A stretch of DNA of 64,000 nucleotides. Source: Campylobacter lari. Lineage in GTDB: Bacteria; Campylobacterota; Campylobacteria; Campylobacterales; Campylobacteraceae. The stretch covers positions 1,054,001 through 1,118,000 of the forward strand of contig NZ_CP011372.1 in the NCBI RefSeq assembly GCF_001017575.1, read 5' to 3'. The notes beneath the pieces are model-generated. The model did not search any database and was not told where the DNA came from. It saw nothing but the letters and a program-made list of their open reading frames with translations. The position numbers were made by a program, and so were the translations under genes. Positions 44,301-52,682 of this stretch are shown one piece after another (the first letter of the stretch is position 1; every line of letters begins with the position of its first letter).

Positions 44301-44606
44301 AGATATTGGAGCTGGGATTCTAAGGAAACCTGGGCTTTAATTAGTATTTTAGTTTACGCTGCTATTTTACACATTAGAATGGTGCCAAAATGGGCAAATC
44401 AATATACTTTTGCAGTTTGCTCTATGTTTGCATATTGGGTAATTATCATGACTTATTTTGGAGTAAATTACTTTTTAACTGGCATGCACTCTTACGCAGC
44501 AGGAGATTCAGTAAAAATTCCTGATTATGTATATTGGGGCTTTTTATTTATGGTAGCACTAAGCATAGCAAGTTATTTCAAAAGATCCTATGCAAGAAAA
44601 TTATAG
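41376..44606 (+). CDS. ccsBA: Cytochrome c synthetase CcsBA (ResB-ResC fusion)
   Basis: This 1076-residue membrane protein attaches heme to periplasmic c-type cytochromes (system II). The N-terminal half is the ResB/CcsB part with early helices and a large periplasmic domain. The C-terminal half is CcsA, with the heme-handling WWD motif WGRYWSWDSKETWAL near residues 968-982 and flanking periplasmic histidines. CcsBA fusions are the rule in epsilonproteobacteria. Clients encoded here are PetC and the small cytochrome c. It directly follows livF by three bases, though no functional link is known. Confidence 0.94.
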   Translation: MKKQLLAFGDIKISIFLFLIFALFCALATFIESAYNTPTAWAMIYGSSWFGFIQLILGINLLSALFKYKMFNKKKIPLLIFHISFLFILLGSAMTRYMGFEGNLHIRENEKNNIIETSKSYIYIATLKDDKVYSASKSEYIATLPFVNDFSFDLILPDEKAQIAYENLILDAKEIYIDDNNSAPLLSLMLSQNNESKELLFQAGDIENINGINIAFLNDSVPSPYIKIDKDLKLSADFDLKYMSMSDGKENILKANQKAQAKDLRLYSFNDINLVVKFASLHGKKTLEGINQAQDESFFTWFKNSWIELGRNALISLFGEAKYWNNSLLNNFKDFAQSTKYMPTQLSDNAINALKLKLSYKGETKEVFLVEYNSPIRIDVAGQPFFLRWGPKGIEMPFEMYLKDFELERYPGSMSPMSYASYVEIDNADKKLEYKIFMNNVLDYQGYRFYQSSYDQDELGTILSVNKDPGKIPTYIGYFLLTLGMFLNILNPYSRFRTLAKLINQDTLKKTSAILAFILVLFAGQNTYANEPIKVDEAHAKELASLVVQKPDGRMVPFNTLAMEVLEKIYKNTTFQGQSAEATIISMIFDGSAWYDKDIIFMPKSRLVNEEISKILEIEPRAYTSFKDFFTTDSYKLQKYVENANRKNPNRRSVFDKEIIKLDERVNIVNLIFSGDIFRFIPLQNSTNNQWVAPREAYIGLKGAEGAEVKSILENYFNAVSNSIAHNNWDEATKNLNTIKNYQEKYGHEVMPSAKKISTEIFFNKSQIFVNLAPLYLCAGFLLLIIVFVKMLLPKIRIDFIFKCVYVFNIVAFFIHTLGLALRWYIAGRAPWSNAYESMVYIAWALSLSGIFFSRKSPIALSLTSILAGVTLGVAHLSQMDPQITNLVPVLQSYWLTIHVSVITASYGFLGLCALLGIFVLVLLCMLKINSKHNENILRNITEATRINEMAMILGLCLLTVGNFLGAIWANESWGRYWSWDSKETWALISILVYAAILHIRMVPKWANQYTFAVCSMFAYWVIIMTYFGVNYFLTGMHSYAAGDSVKIPDYVYWGFLFMVALSIASYFKRSYARKL

Positions 44607-44617
44607 AAAGGTTTTAA

Positions 44618-45043
44618 ATGAATAATTCTCTTTTTATATTTTTAATTGTAGCTTTAGTTGTTGTTATTATACTTGGTGTTCTTTTGGTATTATTTTTTAC
44701 CCATAAAGATAAACAACCCAACAAATCTAATGCAACCAAAGCTCCAAAAATAAGCAATATAGAAGACTTTATTTCCAAAGCCAATGGAGCAAAAAATTCT
44801 CAAGAAATTCAGGCTTTAATCTTGCAATTTTTAAATTCACAAAAATTTGGTTCCAATCCAAAAGATAGCGCAACCAAAAGAAAACTTGATTTTATTAGTG
44901 CAATTTCAGCTAATGCTAATGCCACTCCTAAAAATATTTCATTTTTAAATAATGAACTAAAAAAGCGTTATAAGGCCTTAAAAAAGGAAATAGATGCTTA
45001 TGAGCAAATAGGTCTAGCAAAAAGAAAAATGAGACAATCTTAA
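44618..45043 (+). CDS. Membrane-anchored hypothetical protein
   Basis: The 141-residue product has one N-terminal membrane helix (about residues 3-27) and a lysine-rich soluble part with helical segments (FLNNELKKRYKALKKEIDAYEQI). I do not recognise a domain. It sits between ccsBA (11 bases) and lepA (9 bases) in the same direction and is found in this context in related Campylobacter, so it is a real gene of unknown role. Confidence 0.75.
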   Translation: MNNSLFIFLIVALVVVIILGVLLVLFFTHKDKQPNKSNATKAPKISNIEDFISKANGAKNSQEIQALILQFLNSQKFGSNPKDSATKRKLDFISAISANANATPKNISFLNNELKKRYKALKKEIDAYEQIGLAKRKMRQS

Positions 45044-45052
45044 GGGTTTTGA

Positions 45053-46843
45053 ATGAAAAATATTAGAAATTTCTCTATCATAGCTCATATTGACCATGGA
45101 AAAAGTACACTAGCTGATAGAATTATTAGTGAATGTGGTGCAATTAGCGATAGACAAATGAGCGCTCAAGTAATGGATACTATGGATATAGAAAAAGAAC
45201 GCGGTATAACCATAAAAGCTCAATCTGTACGTTTAAATTATAAATTCAATAATGAAGAATATGTATTAAATTTGATAGACACTCCAGGCCATGTTGATTT
45301 TTCTTATGAAGTAAGTCGCTCTTTAGCAAGTTGCGAAGGAGCTTTGCTTGTTGTTGATGCTTCACAAGGAGTAGAAGCTCAAACTATAGCTAATGTTTAC
45401 ATAGCCTTAGAAAATGATCTTGAAATCATACCAGTGATTAATAAAATCGATCTTCCTTCGGCTGACATAGAAAAAGTTAAACACGAAATAGAGCATATTA
45501 TAGGCATTGATTGCTCTAATGCAATTTGCGTTAGCGCAAAAACAGGTGCGGGCATAAAAGAACTCATAGAAACCATTATTACAAAAATTCCTGCGCCAAA
45601 AACCGATGATGAAGCACCCACCAAAGCTTTAATCTATGATTCTTGGTTTGATAATTATCTTGGAGCTTTGGCTTTGGTTAGAATTTATGAAGGAAATATA
45701 GCTAAAAATGATGAAGTTTTAGTTATGAGTACAGATAAAAAACATCTTGTGCAAGATCTTTTTTACCCTCACCCATTAAGCCCTATAAAAACCAAAAAAT
45801 TAGAATCAGGTGAAGTAGGTGTTATCGTGCTTGGACTTAAAAATGTTGCTGATGTTCAAGTGGGTGATACTATAACGCTTACCAAAAACAAAGCAAAAGA
45901 AGCCATTGGTGGTTTTGAAAAAGCTAAAGCTTTTGTTTTTGCAGGGTTATACCCTATAGAAACAGATAAATTTGAAGATTTAAGAGATGCTTTAGATAAA
46001 TTAAAACTCAATGATAGTTCTATTACCTATGAACCTGAAACATCACTAGCTTTAGGGTTTGGTTTTAGGGTTGGTTTTTTAGGTCTTTTGCATATGGAGG
46101 TTATTAAAGAAAGACTTGAGCGTGAGTTTAATCTTGATTTGATTGCTACTGCTCCAACTGTTACTTATGAAATTTATCAAACTGATGGAGAAGTTTTAAA
46201 AATTCAAAATCCAAGCGAACTACCTCCGGTAAATAAAATTGATCACATAAAAGAACCTTATGTAAAAGCAACTATCATAACTCCAAGTGAATATTTAGGA
46301 AATTTAATCACTCTTTTAAATCGCAAACGTGGTATGCAGGTTAAGATGGATTATATTACCCCTGAGCGTGTTTTACTTGAGTATGATATACCTTTAAATG
46401 AAATCGTTATGGACTTTTACGATAAACTCAAATCACTCACTAAAGGTTATGCTAGTTTTGATTATGAGCCTATTGAATTTAGAGTGGGTGATCTTGTAAA
46501 ACTTGATATTAAAGTAGCGGGTGAAAATGTCGATGCACTAAGCATCATAGTGCCAAATGAAAAGGCACTAAGCAAGGGTAGAGAATTAGTAAAAGCGATG
46601 AAAGAAATCGTCCCAAGGCAGCTTTTTGAAGTTGCTATCCAAGCAAGTATAGGAAATAAAATCATCGCAAGAGAAAATGTAAAATCTATGGGTAAAAATG
46701 TAACCGCAAAATGCTATGGCGGGGATATTACTAGAAAAAGGAAACTTCTTGAAAAACAAAAAGAAGGTAAAAAAAGAATGAAAGCTATCGGTAAAGTACA
46801 TTTACCTCAAGAAGCATTTTTAAGTGTTTTAAAAATAGACTAA
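45053..46843 (+). CDS. lepA: Elongation factor 4 (LepA)
   Basis: LepA is a ribosome-associated GTPase that back-translocates stalled ribosomes. The G-domain motifs are [14 protein letters not shown] near residues 11-24, the switch [28 protein letters not shown] and NKIDLP. The C-terminal domain has the LepA-specific [22 protein letters not shown]. Length of 596 is normal. Confidence 0.97.
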   Translation: MKNIRNFSIIAHIDHGKSTLADRIISECGAISDRQMSAQVMDTMDIEKERGITIKAQSVRLNYKFNNEEYVLNLIDTPGHVDFSYEVSRSLASCEGALLVVDASQGVEAQTIANVYIALENDLEIIPVINKIDLPSADIEKVKHEIEHIIGIDCSNAICVSAKTGAGIKELIETIITKIPAPKTDDEAPTKALIYDSWFDNYLGALALVRIYEGNIAKNDEVLVMSTDKKHLVQDLFYPHPLSPIKTKKLESGEVGVIVLGLKNVADVQVGDTITLTKNKAKEAIGGFEKAKAFVFAGLYPIETDKFEDLRDALDKLKLNDSSITYEPETSLALGFGFRVGFLGLLHMEVIKERLEREFNLDLIATAPTVTYEIYQTDGEVLKIQNPSELPPVNKIDHIKEPYVKATIITPSEYLGNLITLLNRKRGMQVKMDYITPERVLLEYDIPLNEIVMDFYDKLKSLTKGYASFDYEPIEFRVGDLVKLDIKVAGENVDALSIIVPNEKALSKGRELVKAMKEIVPRQLFEVAIQASIGNKIIARENVKSMGKNVTAKCYGGDITRKRKLLEKQKEGKKRMKAIGKVHLPQEAFLSVLKID

Positions 46844-46866
46844 ATCCCTAGCTTAGAACTAGGGAT
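46844..46866. terminator. Bidirectional hairpin after lepA
   Basis: ATCCCTAG and CTAGGGAT form an 8-base GC-containing stem with a 7-base loop, between the lepA stop and the stop of the minus-strand gene at 46873. Confidence 0.75.
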
Positions 46867-46872
46867 ATAAAT

Positions 46873-47493
46873 TTATGCATTGATATCTAAAGAATTTCCA
46901 CCCATTTCATTGATTTTTTGAGTTACTTTTTCAATAGCCTTATCAATTGTTTCATAGCTGATATCAGGAAGTTTGCCACCCCACATTTTTTCCGCTTGCG
47001 CAAATCCTGCCTTTAGACCTTCTAAACCCTTTTGAAGTTTTTCCATATCATCACCAGCCCCATTAATAACAAAATCAGCCAATCTTTGAGATGTTTTTGC
47101 TACACCAAAATATCCATCTTCCCCAATAAGCTCTTTTGCCTCATCAGCATTTAAACTAAGTATATCTTTACCTTCATATCCTATAGCTTTAAAATCTACA
47201 TTTGATAAAATAGCTGTTAAAGAATCCTTAGATTGAGCTCCTTGAAAAATCCCAACTTGAGCCAAACCATTAGAGGAACTCATACTAAATGCTTGTTGCA
47301 TAAAACTCATAGCATAAAGTTCTGTTATGCCTTTTCCACCTATGCTAGCAAGCTTACTAAGCTTATCCTCATCAATATTTTTTGTGCTATTAGCACTTTT
47401 AGTATTGGCATCTTCAAGTTTTGTATTCAAATTAGCCTTCCTATTGCCAACTTGCGACTCCACTGCCACACGTGAATACGAATTTATTTGCAT
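46873..47493 (-). CDS. Hypothetical protein, possibly flagellum-coexpressed
   Basis: The 206-residue protein has no signal peptide. It is rich in Ser, Asn and Lys at the start and helical later. Its centre (LYAMSFMQQAFSMSSSNGLAQ) and C-terminal WGGKLPDISYETIDKAIEKV are its most distinctive stretches. I do not recognise a family with confidence. A possible sigma-28 minus-10, CGATTTTT, reads on the minus strand near 47519-47526, which is why a flagellum-linked secreted protein is suggested. AAGGAG precedes the start. Confidence 0.6.
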   Translation of the reverse strand: MQINSYSRVAVESQVGNRKANLNTKLEDANTKSANSTKNIDEDKLSKLASIGGKGITELYAMSFMQQAFSMSSSNGLAQVGIFQGAQSKDSLTAILSNVDFKAIGYEGKDILSLNADEAKELIGEDGYFGVAKTSQRLADFVINGAGDDMEKLQKGLEGLKAGFAQAEKMWGGKLPDISYETIDKAIEKVTQKINEMGGNSLDINA

Positions 47494-47626
47494 CCTTGCT
47501 CCTTTTTTGTGGGTTTATAAAAATCGGATAAAAAGAAATAAAATGAATATTAAGCCAAAAATAAAGACATTTACAATATAATATTTGTATTATATTAATA
47601 TAGGATTTTTAAAATTTAGGTGATTT

Positions 47627-47707
47627 ATGTTTTTCAAAGATTATTTTATTGAAATTTCAGATCCATATTTTAAAGATACTATAGAAGGCATAGAATCTCT
47701 CTATTAG
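47627..47707 (+). other. Possible 26-residue open frame or gene remnant
   Basis: A short frame MFFKDYFIEISDPYF... ends in TAG at 47705, 60 bases before the MATE gene. An AGGTG lies seven bases before the ATG. It could be a leader peptide or the head of a deleted gene. Nothing else supports it. Confidence 0.2.
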
Positions 47708-47766
47708 CTTTATTTTATTCGTAAATTATCAAACAGAACGCAAAATAAACACTAATAAGGAAAACT

Positions 47767-49101
47767 ATGTCATTACACAATTTTTATACTAATACAAACG
47801 CTACTATATTGTTTTACAAATGCGCCCTACCTAACATGGCAAGTGCTGCATTTATATATCTTTATGTTATCATTGATGGGGTTTTTGTTGGAAGATACTT
47901 AGGAGCAGATGCTCTTGCTGCTATGAATTTAGTAATGCCCTTTATCATGATAAGCTTTGCCTTAGCAGATATGATAGCCATAGGTTCATCAGTGCAAATC
48001 GCAATCAACCTAGGCAAAGGAAAAATCGAAAAAGCAAGAGCTATTTTTTCTTTTTGCATCGTTCTTATTTTTGTAATTTCTTGCATAATGGGAATATTAG
48101 GATTTTTCTTAGCAAAACCTTTAAGTGCTTTTATGGGTGCTGATGAAAACATACAAAATTTATCCACTGAATATATGCAAATTTTTGCTCTTTTTGCACC
48201 TTTTACTATGTTAGCTTTTGCTATGGATAATTATTTAAGAATATGCGGTAAAACATTTTATAGCATGGTGGTTAATATCACAGTAGCTTTAAGCAATATA
48301 ATATTAGATTGGCTTTTTATAGTTATTCTTGAGTGGAGCTTATTTTCAGCTGCTCTAGCAACCTGTCTAGGAATGCTTTTGGGTACTATTTTAGGTTTTA
48401 TACCTTTTGTTTTTAAAAATTTAATTCTAAAATTTAAAAAACCTATAATTAGTTTAAAAATACTCAAGAATATCATCTATAATGGCTCATCTGAATTTTT
48501 TTCAAATATATCAAGCTCTATTTATACTATACTAGCTAATGCTATATTATTAAAAATAGCAGGAAATCAAGCACTTGCTGCATTTTCCATTATACTTTAT
48601 TTAAGTACCTTTACCTTTGCTTTAATCTTATCAATGTGTGAAGCTATGCAACCTGTTATAAGTTACAACTATGGATATAAAAACATATTAAGAATTCAAG
48701 CTATTTTTAAAAGAATGTTTATAGCATCTAGTGTATTTGGAATATTTGTATTTTTACTTGCATTTTTTTTCAACGAAATTATAGTTTCACTCTTTAATAA
48801 AAATAATGATATTAGTTTTGCAAATCTAGCGCAAAATGCACTTGTATTGTTTTCTTTTTCTTTTTTATTAAGCTGGCTTGGAAAACTTTGCGCATCTTTT
48901 TTTACCGCTTTAGATAAACCTATGCTTTCTTTAGCCATATCCATCATACAAAGTTTAGTATTACCTTTTATCTTTATACAGGTATTATCATATTATCTTA
49001 GCTTAAATGGAGTTTGGCTTGCTTCTTTTGCAAGCGAGGTTCTTATGGTGTTTATTGCTTCTTATTTACTATATAAAACTTTTAAAGATCTAAACTCTTA
49101 G
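47767..49101 (+). CDS. MATE family efflux transporter
   Basis: This 444-residue inner membrane protein has about twelve hydrophobic segments in two homologous halves, typical of Na+- or H+-coupled multidrug and toxin extrusion pumps. The N-terminal IYLYVIIDGVFVGRYLGADALAA matches the conserved first helix-loop region. The substrate is unknown. Its 3' end overlaps that of hemD on the other strand by 20 bases, and the terminator hairpin extends into the hemD coding sequence. Confidence 0.9.
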   Translation: MSLHNFYTNTNATILFYKCALPNMASAAFIYLYVIIDGVFVGRYLGADALAAMNLVMPFIMISFALADMIAIGSSVQIAINLGKGKIEKARAIFSFCIVLIFVISCIMGILGFFLAKPLSAFMGADENIQNLSTEYMQIFALFAPFTMLAFAMDNYLRICGKTFYSMVVNITVALSNIILDWLFIVILEWSLFSAALATCLGMLLGTILGFIPFVFKNLILKFKKPIISLKILKNIIYNGSSEFFSNISSSIYTILANAILLKIAGNQALAAFSIILYLSTFTFALILSMCEAMQPVISYNYGYKNILRIQAIFKRMFIASSVFGIFVFLLAFFFNEIIVSLFNKNNDISFANLAQNALVLFSFSFLLSWLGKLCASFFTALDKPMLSLAISIIQSLVLPFIFIQVLSYYLSLNGVWLASFASEVLMVFIASYLLYKTFKDLNS

Positions 49102-49720
49102 CTAATTTCAAACAAGAGTTTAGATCTTGCTCTTTGCATATATGCAAATTTTTAAAATTATGAAGTTTTAAAGCTGTACTTTGACCTATAACTACAACTT
49201 TATCTTCTTTTTCTAATGTAAAAAATTTCAAAAATTGTTCTATGCCTGAAGGAGCACTAAAGATAAAAACACTAGGATGTTGTATTTTTAACTCATCTTT
49301 TTTGGGCTCTATGGCTACATTTTCATAAACAATTAATTGTTTTAAAGAGATATTTTCATTTAATAAAACCTCATCAAGGCCTGAGCTAATTTTCTTAGCT
49401 CTTAAATAAAGACATTTTTTATTTTTAAACTCAGATAAAAACTCGCTAGCTAAATTTTTACCATAAGCTTTACTGGGATATTTGACATTTTTAAAACCAA
49501 GTTCTTTTGCAAAATCAGCACTTTTTTGCCCCACAGCATAAAGTTTAATATCAAAATTAATTTTGTTTTTACTTGACATTAATGCTTTTAATGCATTCTT
49601 GGAGCTAATGATTAAACAATCAAATTCCTTTAAATTAACTTCAAAATCAAGAAATTTAATTTCATTTAATTTTATAGTCTTAACGCCATCAAATTCTTTA
49701 TCCCCTATAAAATAAATCAT
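49082..49720 (-). CDS. hemD: Uroporphyrinogen-III synthase
   Basis: HemD closes and inverts ring D to give uroporphyrinogen III in heme synthesis. The 212-residue protein has weak sequence conservation, as usual for this family, but shows the two-domain pattern with LYAVGQKSADFAKELGF in one domain and FSAPSGIEQFLKFF and VVIGQSTALKL in the other. It overlaps the thiE stop by one base and is therefore probably transcribed from the riboswitch-controlled thi promoter. Confidence 0.82.
   Translation of the reverse strand: MIYFIGDKEFDGVKTIKLNEIKFLDFEVNLKEFDCLIISSKNALKALMSSKNKINFDIKLYAVGQKSADFAKELGFKNVKYPSKAYGKNLASEFLSEFKNKKCLYLRAKKISSGLDEVLLNENISLKQLIVYENVAIEPKKDELKIQHPSVFIFSAPSGIEQFLKFFTLEKEDKVVVIGQSTALKLHNFKNLHICKEQDLNSCLKLAKSLDL
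49085..49128. terminator. Hairpin inside the convergent MATE and hemD 3' ends
   Basis: AAGATCTAAACTCTT (49085-49099) and AAGAGTTTAGATCTT (49114-49128) form a perfect 15-base stem with a 14-base loop. The left arm lies in the last codons of the MATE gene and in hemD; the right arm lies within hemD. Confidence 0.7.
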
Positions 49721-50346
49721 TATTTTCCTATAAAAGTTTTATCAAAATTTGATCTTAAATTTAAAGTTGCCATATAAGGATCATTTGCTTGCATTATCGC
49801 TCTAACAACAGCTACACCTTGTATATTACAATCTTTAAGCAAATTTAAATTAGCCTCATCTATCCCACCTATAGCTACAATAGGTAAAGAACTTAAACTA
49901 GTAATTTCTTTTAATCCATCTATACCAAGCACAATACAATCTTGCTTACTAGGCGTAGCAAAAACAGCCCCTACTCCAAGATAAGTAGCGCTTTGAATAT
50001 TAGCAAGCTCGCTTTTATGATTGATCGTAAGTCCTATGATTTTATCTTCGCCTAAAAGTTCTCTTGCTTTTTTTAAAGGCATATCCTTTTGTCCTATATG
50101 CACTCCATTTGCATTCACAGCCATGGCTATATCGATTCTATCATTTATCACAAAAGGCGTATTATATTTTTCACACAAAGCTTTAACTTTTAAAGCAAGA
50201 TTATAAAATTCTAAAGTGCTAAGATTTTTTTCCCTAAGTTGCAAAATATCAATCTTAGCTTTCAAAGAAGCTTCTAAAATATTTAAAAACTCACTTTCAC
50301 TTTTCTCACCCTTGCTTGCAACAAGATAAATTTTAAATGATTTCAT
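49720..50346 (-). CDS. thiE: Thiamine-phosphate synthase
   Basis: ThiE joins HMP pyrophosphate and thiazole phosphate to thiamine phosphate. The 208-residue TIM barrel shows LQLREKNLSTLEF near residues 35-47, HIGQKDMPLKKARELLG and VGAVFATPSKQD, which are family signatures. The frame opens at 50376, but the ATG at 50346 with AAAGAG upstream is favoured and gives MKSFKIYLVASKG; it still overlaps the thiM stop by 14 bases. Confidence 0.92.
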   Translation of the reverse strand: MKSFKIYLVASKGEKSESEFLNILEASLKAKIDILQLREKNLSTLEFYNLALKVKALCEKYNTPFVINDRIDIAMAVNANGVHIGQKDMPLKKARELLGEDKIIGLTINHKSELANIQSATYLGVGAVFATPSKQDCIVLGIDGLKEITSLSSLPIVAIGGIDEANLNLLKDCNIQGVAVVRAIMQANDPYMATLNLRSNFDKTFIGK

Positions 50347-51115
50347 ATTTAGCTCTTTTTTTAATTTCTTCATCATCTAAATTACTTAAAGCATCGATTA
50401 AATTCACTCTAAAACTACCACTTCCACTAGAAAGATCTTGAGCGATTTCACTAGCTATACCAAAACTAAGCAAAGCATATAAACTAGCTTGAAATTTATC
50501 TTCTAATGCTCCTGCAAAAACTCCACACAAAGAAGCACACATACAACCTGCTCCAGTTATTTTAGTAGCCATAATAGAGCCATTATAAACTTTTGCAATG
50601 CGCTCTTGATTTATAATATAATCAATTTTTCCAGTTATAGCCAAAACACGCTTAGTTTTATATGAGTATTCTCTAGCTTTTTCTAAAAACTCATCATTAA
50701 TCACAAAAGTACTATCAACCCCTCTTGCTTTACCATCTAAACCTATAACACTAGCCATTTCAGACGCATTTGCTTTAACAATACTAATGCCTTTTAGATT
50801 AAGCAATTCAAAATTAATCCCATCTCTTGCCTTACTCACACCCAAAGCAACAGGATCAAAAACTATAGGTTTATTTAATAAAGCATATTCTTTGGTTGCT
50901 TTTAACATAGAATTTGCTACAAGCTGATTAATTGTACCTGTATTTAATACTAAGGCTGAGCTTATTTTGGCAAAATCAGTTTGTTCTTCATAAAAATCAG
51001 CCATAGCAGCACTTGCTCCCACTGCTATAGTTACATTCGCGCAATCATTGGCTGTAACATAATTAGTAATATGATGGATCAAAGGATTTTTTTCTCTTAC
51101 TGCTTTGATAATCAT
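50333..51115 (-). CDS. thiM: Hydroxyethylthiazole kinase
   Basis: ThiM phosphorylates the thiazole alcohol for salvage. The 260-residue protein has NPLIHHITNYVTANDCANVT near residues 9-28, the phosphate-binding VGASAAMADF, and the catalytic ITGAGCMCASLCG near 196. It lies two bases after thiD and overlaps thiE by 14 bases. Confidence 0.94.
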   Translation of the reverse strand: MIIKAVREKNPLIHHITNYVTANDCANVTIAVGASAAMADFYEEQTDFAKISSALVLNTGTINQLVANSMLKATKEYALLNKPIVFDPVALGVSKARDGINFELLNLKGISIVKANASEMASVIGLDGKARGVDSTFVINDEFLEKAREYSYKTKRVLAITGKIDYIINQERIAKVYNGSIMATKITGAGCMCASLCGVFAGALEDKFQASLYALLSFGIASEIAQDLSSGSGSFRVNLIDALSNLDDEEIKKRAKYEII

Positions 51116-51117
51116 TT

Positions 51118-51930
51118 TTACTCCTTATCAAATTGGAAAAAGTGATTAGTTGGACCACAACCTTTTCCAAGTGCTAAGGAATTAAATATAGCCCCATATA
51201 CATAATCTTTAGCAAGCTTTATAGCTTCATGTTTTTCTTTACCTAAGGCAAGATTACTAGCTATAGCTGAACTTAATGTACAACCTGTGCCATGTGTGTT
51301 TTTTGTATCAATTTTTTCTGCTTTAAAAATACTAAATTCCTTTCCATCATAAAAAACATCATTAGTATTATCTTTACTATGCCCACCTTTAATCAAAACA
51401 CTTTTTGCACCTTCTTTGTGAAGCTTTATAGCGGCTTTTTTCATATCCTCTTCATTAAGTATTTTAAAATCACACAAAAACTCAGCTTCAGGTATATTTG
51501 GAGTAAGTACATCAGCTAAAGATAAAATTTCATCTTTAAAAAACTGACAATTTTCCAAAGGCATTAAAGCATAGCCATTTTTTGCAAACATCACAGGATC
51601 TATCACTACATTTTTAGCTTTAAAGCGTAATAAATTTTCTTTTACACAAGTTATAATTTCTTTTGAACCTAGCATTCCAATTTTCACAGCCATTGGTTCT
51701 ATGTCTTCATAAACTGCCAATATCTGCTCATCTATTATCTTAGTAGGTATATCAAAACAAGAAATTACCCTTGCAGTATTTTCAGCCACAACACTTAAAA
51801 CTACACTCATACCAAATAAATTATGTGCACTAAAGGTTTTTAAATCAGCTTGTATGCCAGCCCCACCACTACAATCACTTCCTGCTATAGTTAAGATAGG
51901 AATTTTAGTTTTTGTTTTTGCTTGTATCAT
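51118..51930 (-). CDS. thiD: Hydroxymethylpyrimidine (phosphomethylpyrimidine) kinase
   Basis: ThiD phosphorylates HMP twice to the pyrophosphate. The 270-residue ribokinase-fold protein has LTIAGSDCSGGAGIQADLKT near residues 13-32 and the catalytic NTHGTGCTLSSAIASNLA near 213-230. It is the first gene of the thiD-thiM-thiE-hemD operon under a TPP riboswitch. No thiC, thiG or thiH is here; the thi genes are those needed for salvage and joining. Confidence 0.94.
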   Translation of the reverse strand: MIQAKTKTKIPILTIAGSDCSGGAGIQADLKTFSAHNLFGMSVVLSVVAENTARVISCFDIPTKIIDEQILAVYEDIEPMAVKIGMLGSKEIITCVKENLLRFKAKNVVIDPVMFAKNGYALMPLENCQFFKDEILSLADVLTPNIPEAEFLCDFKILNEEDMKKAAIKLHKEGAKSVLIKGGHSKDNTNDVFYDGKEFSIFKAEKIDTKNTHGTGCTLSSAIASNLALGKEKHEAIKLAKDYVYGAIFNSLALGKGCGPTNHFFQFDKE

Positions 51931-51935
51931 TTTTA

Positions 51936-51955
51936 TCCTTTTTTATAAAAAAGGA
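51936..51955 (-). promoter_or_regulatory. Possible riboswitch expression platform hairpin
   Basis: A perfect 10-base palindrome (TCCTTTTTTA / TAAAAAAGGA) sits between the TPP aptamer and the thiD ATG. On the minus strand its second arm includes the AAGGA ribosome binding site of thiD, so folding would block translation. Confidence 0.55.
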
Positions 51956-51956
51956 A

Positions 51957-52036
51957 AGTTTTTGCAAGAATTCAAAGTTCGCATTACCAAACTTCTCAAG
52001 GGTCGAAGTCTAACTTCCTCTCAGCAAAAGCTCCCC
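51957..52036 (-). promoter_or_regulatory. TPP riboswitch (THI element)
   Basis: Read on the minus strand, the leader begins GGGGAGC, then GCTGAGAGGA, ACCCTTG and TGGTAATGCGA, the conserved order of the thiamine pyrophosphate aptamer (CTGAGA, ACCCTT, and the TAATGC core). A minus-10 TATAAT on that strand at 52048-52053 places the transcript start just before the aptamer. TPP binding is expected to reduce expression of thiD and the genes behind it. Confidence 0.88.
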
Positions 52037-52095
52037 ATTAATGAAAAATTATATCTTAGTTTTAATTAATCTTAAAAAATATTTTAAAATACTGC

Positions 52096-52101
52096 TATAA
52101 T
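52096..52101 (+). promoter_or_regulatory. Minus-10 hexamer of the tyrosine phosphatase gene
   Basis: TGCTATAAT-type element with TATAAT at 52096-52101, 34 bases before the ATG at 52135; AGGT serves as a weak ribosome binding site. Confidence 0.55.
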
Positions 52102-52134
52102 TTTGAAAAAAATTACACAATTTTTGAGGTAAAA

Positions 52135-52605
52135 ATGACTAAGATTATTTTTGTTTGCTTAGGGAATATCTGTCGTTCCCCTATGGCTGAATTTATTATG
52201 AAAGATCTTTTAATAAAAGTAAATTTAAACGATAAATTTATTGTTTCTAGTGCAGGCACTTCAGGTTATCATGATGGAGAGGATATGCACTTTAAAACCA
52301 AAGCCATGTTAAATAGTAAAAATATCAATTCTAAGCCATTTTGCAGTCAAAAGTTGAGCTTAAAAATGTGTGAAGAAAATGATCTTATCATTGTTATGGA
52401 TAATTCTAATTATAATGATGTAGTTAAAAATTTTCCAAATTTTAAACACAAAATTCACAAAATCACCTCTTATGCTTTAGAATTAGGATATGATGAAGTT
52501 CCTGATCCTTGGTATAGTGGAGATTTTGATGAAACTTATACTATACTTTCAAAAGCATGCTCTAATCTTTTAAATACGCTTTATAAAAATTTATCATTTA
52601 AATAA
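52135..52605 (+). CDS. Low molecular weight protein tyrosine phosphatase
   Basis: The 156-residue protein has the catalytic P-loop VCLGNICRSPMAEF at residues 7-20 (CxxxxxRS) and the general-acid aspartate in DPWYSGDFDETY near 123-134. Such enzymes dephosphorylate protein tyrosines, often on polysaccharide-related kinases; no kinase is nearby and the substrate is unknown. It is a single-gene unit with its own promoter. Confidence 0.94.
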   Translation: MTKIIFVCLGNICRSPMAEFIMKDLLIKVNLNDKFIVSSAGTSGYHDGEDMHFKTKAMLNSKNINSKPFCSQKLSLKMCEENDLIIVMDNSNYNDVVKNFPNFKHKIHKITSYALELGYDEVPDPWYSGDFDETYTILSKACSNLLNTLYKNLSFK

Positions 52606-52634
52606 TATTTGGTTCTTTTTTTAATTTTTAGTGC

Positions 52635-52640
52635 TATAAT
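52635..52640 (+). promoter_or_regulatory. Minus-10 hexamer of the chemoreceptor gene
   Basis: GCTATAAT with TATAAT at 52635-52640, 43 bases before the ATG at 52683, followed by AAGGAG. Confidence 0.55.
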
Positions 52641-52682
52641 AAACTCACTTAAATCTTACTATAACACAAAAGGAGTTTATCA

